A stretch of 43,366 nt of DNA from an uncultured marine group I thaumarchaeote (lineage in GTDB: Archaea; Thermoproteota; Nitrososphaeria; Nitrososphaerales; Nitrosopumilaceae). The notes beneath the pieces were generated by a model. That model made no database searches. It was given only the letters and a program-made list of their open reading frames with translations, and had not been told where the DNA came from. Position 1 is the first letter of the stretch. Every line of letters begins with the position of its first letter. The translations under genes and the position numbers were made by a program. Below are positions 37,980-43,366 of this stretch, one piece after another. The stretch spans positions 1 to 43,366 of the forward strand of contig CACLNC010000004.1 of NCBI GenBank assembly GCA_902608175.1, given 5' to 3'.

Positions 37980-38728
37980 AACGTGGATTAATGCTAATTG
38001 ATAGAGGTAGTAGAGAACGAGAAGCCGAAGAGGAACTAGAAATAATTTGTAAAAAAGTTAAAGAAAAAGGAAATTATGACTTTACAGAGTTTTGCTTTCT
38101 TGAGGTAGTACCACCGTTTATTGAAGATGGAATGGATAAATGTTTGAAAAAAGATGTTGATGAGATGACAATTGTACCATATTTTCTATATCCTGGAAAA
38201 AAAGTAAAGATTGCAGTTGCTGATGCAATGAAATACCAAAAAGATACAAAAATAAAATTTCTTGTTTCAAAACCAATGACTATGCATAAAACTATGATAG
38301 AATTAGTTGATAATAGAATCAATACATCATTACAAGAAAATCAAATTTCATTAGCAAAAGACAAGATCGATGTATTGATAATTGGTCATGGAAGTATGGA
38401 TCCTAACGCACAAATTTCATTGAATTATGTTGTTGATGGTTTAAAAAATGCATATAGAAATGTTGATAGATGTTATTTAGAAATTGAAGAACCAAATATT
38501 GAACAAGGAATAACTGCCTGCCAAAAAAATAACCCAGATGTGTTAGTAATAGTGTTTTATTTTCTTCATGAAGGTGCGCATGTTAAAACGGATATCAATA
38601 ATGATCTTAAACCTGCTTTGGAAAAAGCAAATTTGAAAAAAGTTTGTATTACAAAACACTTAGGTGTTGATGAAAAAATGATTGATCTAATTATTGAAAG
38701 AGCGAAGGAAGTAGAAGATGCAAACTAG
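37976..38728 (+). CDS. cbiX: Two-domain CbiX-like sirohydrochlorin cobaltochelatase
   Basis: C-half LIIGHGSMDPNAQ and VFYFLHEGAHVKTDI; homologous-looking N-half LIDRGSREREAEEELE and VPYFLYPGKKVKIAVADA; TTG start overlapping the cbiG stop. Confidence 0.85.
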   Translation: MKRGLMLIDRGSREREAEEELEIICKKVKEKGNYDFTEFCFLEVVPPFIEDGMDKCLKKDVDEMTIVPYFLYPGKKVKIAVADAMKYQKDTKIKFLVSKPMTMHKTMIELVDNRINTSLQENQISLAKDKIDVLIIGHGSMDPNAQISLNYVVDGLKNAYRNVDRCYLEIEEPNIEQGITACQKNNPDVLVIVFYFLHEGAHVKTDINNDLKPALEKANLKKVCITKHLGVDEKMIDLIIERAKEVEDAN

Positions 38729-39347
38729 AAAGGGTCAATCAATAGAAGATGAAAGTATGAGGATCATTGAGAATGAGATTGGTACTCATCCATATAATGA
38801 ACAGGAATGGCCAATAGTTAGACGTGTGATACATTCTACAGCTGATTTTGATTTTGCAAGAGATAACAAAATAATTTTTCATAAAGATGCTGTAAGAAGT
38901 GGTTTAGCTGGACTAAAGAATGGATGTAGTGTTATTGTAGATGTAAATGGGATAATTGGATTGATGAACAAACAAAATCCCAAAGATTTTGGAAATAACG
39001 TGATTTGTAATATTTCAGAGCCATCTTTGATGGAAGAGGCAAAAAAACAAGGGAAAACAAGAGCAGAAATGTCAATGCGTGTGGCAAAAGAAGACATGAA
39101 TGGTGGAATAGTAATCATAGGAAATGCTCCTACTGCATTACTTGAAGTGATGAAAATGATAAGAGAAGGAATAACAAAACCAGCACTTGTGATTGGAATT
39201 CCTGTAGGCTTTGTTTCTGCTGTTGAATCAAAAGAGGAACTAGCGCAAATGGATATTCCATTTATTACAAATCAAGGTCGTAAGGGTGGAAGTCCATGTG
39301 CCTCAGCAATTGTAAACGCACTTTACAAATTACTTAGACAAGAATAA
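38718..39347 (+). CDS. cbiC: Precorrin-8X methylmutase
   Basis: EWPIVRRVIHSTADFDFA; GNAPTALLEVMKMI; KPALVIGIPVGFVSAVESKEEL; GRKGGSPCASAIVNAL. Confidence 0.95.
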   Translation: MQTRKGQSIEDESMRIIENEIGTHPYNEQEWPIVRRVIHSTADFDFARDNKIIFHKDAVRSGLAGLKNGCSVIVDVNGIIGLMNKQNPKDFGNNVICNISEPSLMEEAKKQGKTRAEMSMRVAKEDMNGGIVIIGNAPTALLEVMKMIREGITKPALVIGIPVGFVSAVESKEELAQMDIPFITNQGRKGGSPCASAIVNALYKLLRQE

Positions 39348-39352
39348 CAAAA

Positions 39353-40693
39353 TTATATTCCAGAATTTTTAATTATACTTGATGCAAACTTTGCGCTATC
39401 AAAATAAAGATGACAGTAAGATGCGACTACATTATATTCTGAAATACCATCTTTATTTGAAGAAATTCCCTCACCAATATTAAGATCATAAAGAAACTTT
39501 GCATCTTTTGGAATGTTAGTTATTCTTGAATAATGAAATTCATGTGCATGGAAATTTCTTGGAGAAGAGATTAAACAGTTAGAAGTAATTCTGCCATCAG
39601 TATAATTTAGTGTCATTTTTCTGGTCATCTCAGTCTCAGCATCAAACAAACCTACCATCTTGTATTTCTGATTCTGATTCTTGATTGATTTTGTCAGATA
39701 CATCAATCCACCACATTCAGCATAAATTGGAGTTCCATTTTCTGCAGCCTGCTTAATAGATTTCTTCATTGTATTATTTTGACTTAATTTTTTACCTAAA
39801 ATTTCTGGAAATCCACCACCGATATAGATACAATCACAATTAGGAATTTTTTTATCAGATAACGGACTAAAGAACTTGATTTTTGCACCTTCACGTCGTA
39901 ATGCTTCAATATTATTATGATAATAGAAATTAAAAGAACTGTCTAGTGCTACAGCAATAGAAGTTTTTACTTTCTTGAATTTCTGCGGCTTAATTTTTGG
40001 TAAATGTTCTACATTCTTACAAATTTTAACAATCTTTTCAAAATCTAAGTAATCTGCTATCTCTTTTGAAACCTGTTTGATTTTTTTCTGAAGTTGTTTC
40101 TGCTCTGTTACTGGAATTAATCCAAGGTGCCTTGATTCTAGTGTATTATTTGAAATTTTAGGGATTGAGCCTATTATTGGTATGTTCAGGTTTTCTAATG
40201 CATGTCGACATAATGTATCATGTTTCTTGCTTCCAATCTTGTTTAGTATTATGCCTGAAATTCTAGATTTTTTATGAAATTTCGTAAATCCTAAGGCAGT
40301 TGCAGCAATTGATCTAGATGTTTTGCTTGCATCAAGAATTAAAATTACAGGGGCCTGCAATAATGTCGCTACGTGATGAGTGCTTGCATAATTTGTTTTT
40401 CCACCAAATCCATCATAATATCCCATAACACCCTCTATAATTGAAATATCAGAGCTGGAGCTTTTAACAAAAGTCTTTACAAGTTCATTTTTACCCATCA
40501 ACCAAACATCTAGATTTTTTGTTTCGTTATTTGATATAGAACTGAGATAACTTGGATCAATATAGTCAGGTCCGACTTTGAATGGTTGTATTGTGTAACC
40601 CATTTTTTTTAAACCATAAATTATTGCACTTGTGATAGATGTTTTACCAACACCACTTGTCGATCCACTAATTACTAATCTTGGTATTATCAA
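39353..40693 (-). CDS. cbiA: Cobyrinate a,c-diamide synthase
   Basis: LVISGSTSGVGKTSITSAII; FKVGPDYIDPSYLS; GVMGYYDGFGG; YIGGGFPEI; YAECGGLMYL. Confidence 0.96.
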   Translation of the reverse strand: MIIPRLVISGSTSGVGKTSITSAIIYGLKKMGYTIQPFKVGPDYIDPSYLSSISNNETKNLDVWLMGKNELVKTFVKSSSSDISIIEGVMGYYDGFGGKTNYASTHHVATLLQAPVILILDASKTSRSIAATALGFTKFHKKSRISGIILNKIGSKKHDTLCRHALENLNIPIIGSIPKISNNTLESRHLGLIPVTEQKQLQKKIKQVSKEIADYLDFEKIVKICKNVEHLPKIKPQKFKKVKTSIAVALDSSFNFYYHNNIEALRREGAKIKFFSPLSDKKIPNCDCIYIGGGFPEILGKKLSQNNTMKKSIKQAAENGTPIYAECGGLMYLTKSIKNQNQKYKMVGLFDAETEMTRKMTLNYTDGRITSNCLISSPRNFHAHEFHYSRITNIPKDAKFLYDLNIGEGISSNKDGISEYNVVASYCHLYFDSAKFASSIIKNSGI

Positions 40694-40778
40694 TTCAATT
40701 ACTTGATTAGTTTTTTATTTAAATTGATTCAATTATGTTCTCACAATCATTTTAGTATGTGAAATGTGAGTTCTAATC

Positions 40779-41312
40779 ATGTCTGAAAATGGACTTGTAA
40801 TTGTATATACAGGAGGTGGAAAAGGAAAAACAACTGCTGCTCTTGGAATGGCATTAAGAGCTGTTGGACATAGCAAAAAAGTTTGGATGGTCCAATTCAT
40901 TAAAGGATCGTGGCATTACGGTGAAATTAATTCGTCTAAAAGACTTGGACCAGAATTTGAGTTAAGTCCTGCAGGAAAAGGCTTTGTTGGGATAATAGAT
41001 GACAAACTTCCACGTGAGGAGCATAAAAAAAACGCTGAGGAAGTATTAAAAATTTGCAAAGAAAATATACTTTCTGATAAATTCGATATTGTAATTTTAG
41101 ATGAAGTAAACTATGCCATTAATTTGAACCTAATCAATGTGAATGATGTTATAGACTTGATCAAAATAAAACCAAAAAGACTTGATTTAGTTTTAACTGG
41201 TAATCACGCAAAAAATGAAATAATAGAACTTGCAGATTTGGTTACTGAAATGAAAGAAATTAAACATCCGTACAAATCTGGAATTAAGGCTAAAAAAGGA
41301 ATAGATTTCTAA
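40779..41312 (+). CDS. cobA: Cob(I)yrinic acid a,c-diamide adenosyltransferase (CobA/BtuR type)
   Basis: VYTGGGKGKTTAALGMALRAVGH; VWMVQFIKG; DIVILDEVNYAI; LVLTGNHA; VTEMKEIKHPYKSGIKAKKGIDF. Confidence 0.95.
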   Translation: MSENGLVIVYTGGGKGKTTAALGMALRAVGHSKKVWMVQFIKGSWHYGEINSSKRLGPEFELSPAGKGFVGIIDDKLPREEHKKNAEEVLKICKENILSDKFDIVILDEVNYAINLNLINVNDVIDLIKIKPKRLDLVLTGNHAKNEIIELADLVTEMKEIKHPYKSGIKAKKGIDF

Positions 41313-41351
41313 CCATCAACATTAAATTACCTAGAATTGTTTTGACATCAA

Positions 41352-42155
41352 ATGTCAACTAAAACTCAAGAATTACCAGAAGTAGGCGAAATTGTAATTG
41401 GTACTATTTCAAAAATTGGTGATCATGGTGCGTATGCAACTTTGGATGAATACGATGGAATACAAGGTTTTCTTCACATTTCAGAAATTGCCCCGGGTTG
41501 GGTAAGAAACGTTACAAGATTTGTAAAAAAAGGAGATAAGAAAGTGCTTTTAGTTAAAAGAATTAACAAGGAAAGATCAGATGTCGATCTTTCATTAAAA
41601 CAAATTTCTAAAGATCAAAGAAAAAAGAAACTCCAAGATGTTAAAAGATTTGAAAAAGAAAAAGGAATTCTTAAAAACATTCAAGAAAAAGCCGACTTAA
41701 CAAATAAGCAATTAGAAAAACTTGAGGACCAATTACTGTCAAAATATAATTCAGTTTATGATGCAGTTGTTGATATTGCTACGAATAATATTTCTGTTTT
41801 AGATGATCTGAAATTAGAAAAGAATGTTTTACCAACAATTGAAGAAATTAGCTCTAAAATTCAGGTACCATCAGTTGAGATCAGGGGAATATTGGAATTG
41901 TCAAATAATAAATCTGATGGTGTAGAAATATTAAGAAAAATTCTTCTTGATATTCTGAAAAAGAATAAAGAAAACAATGTGAATATTTCATATTTAGGTG
42001 CACCAAAATATAGAATTACTGTTAATTCATCTGATTTTAAAACTGCAGAAAAAACTTTGAAACCAGTTTTAGAGGAAATAGAAAAATATGTTAATAAAAC
42101 TGGTGGTATTTTCCAATTTGAAAGAGAAGAATCGAAAAAAACTGGTGAAGGTTAA
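41352..42155 (+). CDS. eif2a: Translation initiation factor aIF2 subunit alpha
   Basis: PEVGEIVIGTISKIGDHGAYATLDEYDGIQGFLHISEIAPGWVRNVTRFVKKGDKKVLLVKRINKERSDVDLSLKQIS. Confidence 0.96.
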   Translation: MSTKTQELPEVGEIVIGTISKIGDHGAYATLDEYDGIQGFLHISEIAPGWVRNVTRFVKKGDKKVLLVKRINKERSDVDLSLKQISKDQRKKKLQDVKRFEKEKGILKNIQEKADLTNKQLEKLEDQLLSKYNSVYDAVVDIATNNISVLDDLKLEKNVLPTIEEISSKIQVPSVEIRGILELSNNKSDGVEILRKILLDILKKNKENNVNISYLGAPKYRITVNSSDFKTAEKTLKPVLEEIEKYVNKTGGIFQFEREESKKTGEG

Positions 42156-42317
42156 TTGCACTTTCAATTACGAAAATGTTTAGAATGTAAAATATATACA
42201 CTAAAATCTACATGCCCAAAATGTAATGAAAAAACAAACTCTGTTCATCCTGCAAAATTTTCTCCAGATGATAAATATTTAAAATATAGAATTCTTGAAA
42301 AAAACGATTCTTCTTAA
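42156..42317 (+). CDS. nop10: H/ACA RNP protein Nop10
   Basis: Absent from ORF track (53 aa, TTG start directly after the aIF2-alpha stop): MHFQLRKCLECKIYTLKSTCPKCNEKTNSVHPAKFSPDDKYLKYRILEKNDSS*. Confidence 0.95.
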   Translation: MHFQLRKCLECKIYTLKSTCPKCNEKTNSVHPAKFSPDDKYLKYRILEKNDSS

Positions 42318-43366
42318 TTTAATTTCTTGTAGTCTTTATTAATTTCATAAATCAGAATAGTTGTAATTGGACCTTTGTCTATTCTATCAATTGATGGTGA
42401 TGCATATACTAATTTGAATGGACCATCACCGTTAGTAGGATATTTTATTTCTGGAACATATACTGGTACTAGACCATTTTGGTAAGAATCATAGATTCTA
42501 TCATTACTAGGATCAGCATATCCTGCAATTGTAAATGGAATCATTTTTCCAAGCATTGTATCCCAAAATGCATTTTTTGGTGTGTGCCCATCTATCTCAA
42601 CAAACTGAGCCTGATCTACTCCACCAATTTTCATAAACCAAACTTTTTTGCTTTCATCACCACCTCCTTCTAGAATATAATATGGTGGAAGATTTGGTCC
42701 AGTTAATTTCATTCCTGCTAGAAAAATCAAGACATAATCTGCACCAACTCCTGCTTCTTCATTACGTATTTGAGTCTCAAGTTTTTCTAATTGCTCGTTT
42801 GTTAATCCAATCTTTTCCTCATCCGATAACATAGATGGCATTTTCATAGTTCCATCAATCATTTTGCCAGGATGAGATTTACTAAGTTGTATCCATGCAG
42901 CATCCTCATTTTTAAAAAATATGTAACCAATTTTCTCTATTTGGTGATCAACTAATGTTGCATTATCTGCTAAAGAAATTCTATCACCAATTGTAGTAAT
43001 CCAATATCCATAATCCCACCAAGAAAAAACTACTGAATCAGAGGGTGTATTAGATTTCATCCAATTTAGTGCATGTGGCCAATCTCCGTGTACAACATTA
43101 TAACTACTACCTCCATTGAGTATGGTAGCTGGATATTTTGCATAGTCAACCCAATTCGTATCTTGAGGTAAAACCAAAGGAATTGTTAACAAACAAATTA
43201 TTACAAAAATACTAGAGATTTTAATTAAAGATTTCACTGAATTATTTCTGGCATTATTTTGTGTGTTATTGAATAAATGTTTAATTAAAATCGACAGACC
43301 AATGGATGATAAAATTATTACACTTATCGATGCAAATAGTTCTAATCTGATAAATGCCGAACTGGC
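42314..43366 (-). CDS. aglB: STT3/AglB-type oligosaccharyltransferase, truncated by window edge
   Basis: SWWDYGYWIT motif; frame remains open from the internal GTG at 43237 to the window edge (ASSAFIRLELFASISVIILSSIGLSILIKH...). Confidence 0.9.
   Translation of the reverse strand, partial: ASSAFIRLELFASISVIILSSIGLSILIKHLFNNTQNNARNNSVKSLIKISSIFVIICLLTIPLVLPQDTNWVDYAKYPATILNGGSSYNVVHGDWPHALNWMKSNTPSDSVVFSWWDYGYWITTIGDRISLADNATLVDHQIEKIGYIFFKNEDAAWIQLSKSHPGKMIDGTMKMPSMLSDEEKIGLTNEQLEKLETQIRNEEAGVGADYVLIFLAGMKLTGPNLPPYYILEGGGDESKKVWFMKIGGVDQAQFVEIDGHTPKNAFWDTMLGKMIPFTIAGYADPSNDRIYDSYQNGLVPVYVPEIKYPTNGDGPFKLVYASPSIDRIDKGPITTILIYEINKDYKKLN

Noticed and set aside
1-43366. CRISPR array, transposase, integrase or prophage genes
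   Set aside because: No regularly spaced repeats and no motifs of such families were seen on either strand.

Overview
This 43.4 kb, AT-rich archaeal window reads as Nitrososphaerota/Thaumarchaeota (ammonia-oxidising archaeon type). Supporting markers are Pelota, GatDE, aIF2-alpha/Nop10, CDC48, Lsm, an AglB/STT3-type oligosaccharyltransferase, archaeal SRP RNA and a cobalamin block. No sequence search was possible, so all family names come from reading motifs. Left to right the window contains: a surface-glycan edge (two glycosyltransferases, a NeuD-like acyltransferase, a NodB-like deacetylase); a tandem of a Tes-like radical SAM protein and an NAD-type formate dehydrogenase, divergent from a TrmB-like regulator; a DtxR-like regulator plus a Cys-rich microprotein; Pelota, CutA, site-2 protease and TtuA/Ncs6; SRP RNA; acylphosphatase, L2, CDC48 and GatD-GatE; a repetitive basic RGT protein; tRNA-Leu(CAG); a grpE-dnaK-dnaJ cluster; a DUF354 protein; tRNA-Gln(TTG); an ABC-2 exporter; RPA-, Lhr- and RecA-like proteins; Lsm and MetK; a cobalamin block (cbiD-cbiG-cbiX-cbiC, cbiA, adenosyltransferase); aIF2-alpha and Nop10; and a truncated AglB. 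I also found several small genes missing from the ORF track (54, 51, 39-47, 53 and 53 aa). The observations most worth a second look are the Tes-like/FDH tandem, a candidate C/D-box sRNA at 8456-8518 on the minus strand, tRNA-Gln with C33, the GRGT-repeat basic protein, and a two-domain CbiX whose N-terminal half has lost its catalytic histidines. I see no CRISPR array, transposon or prophage.
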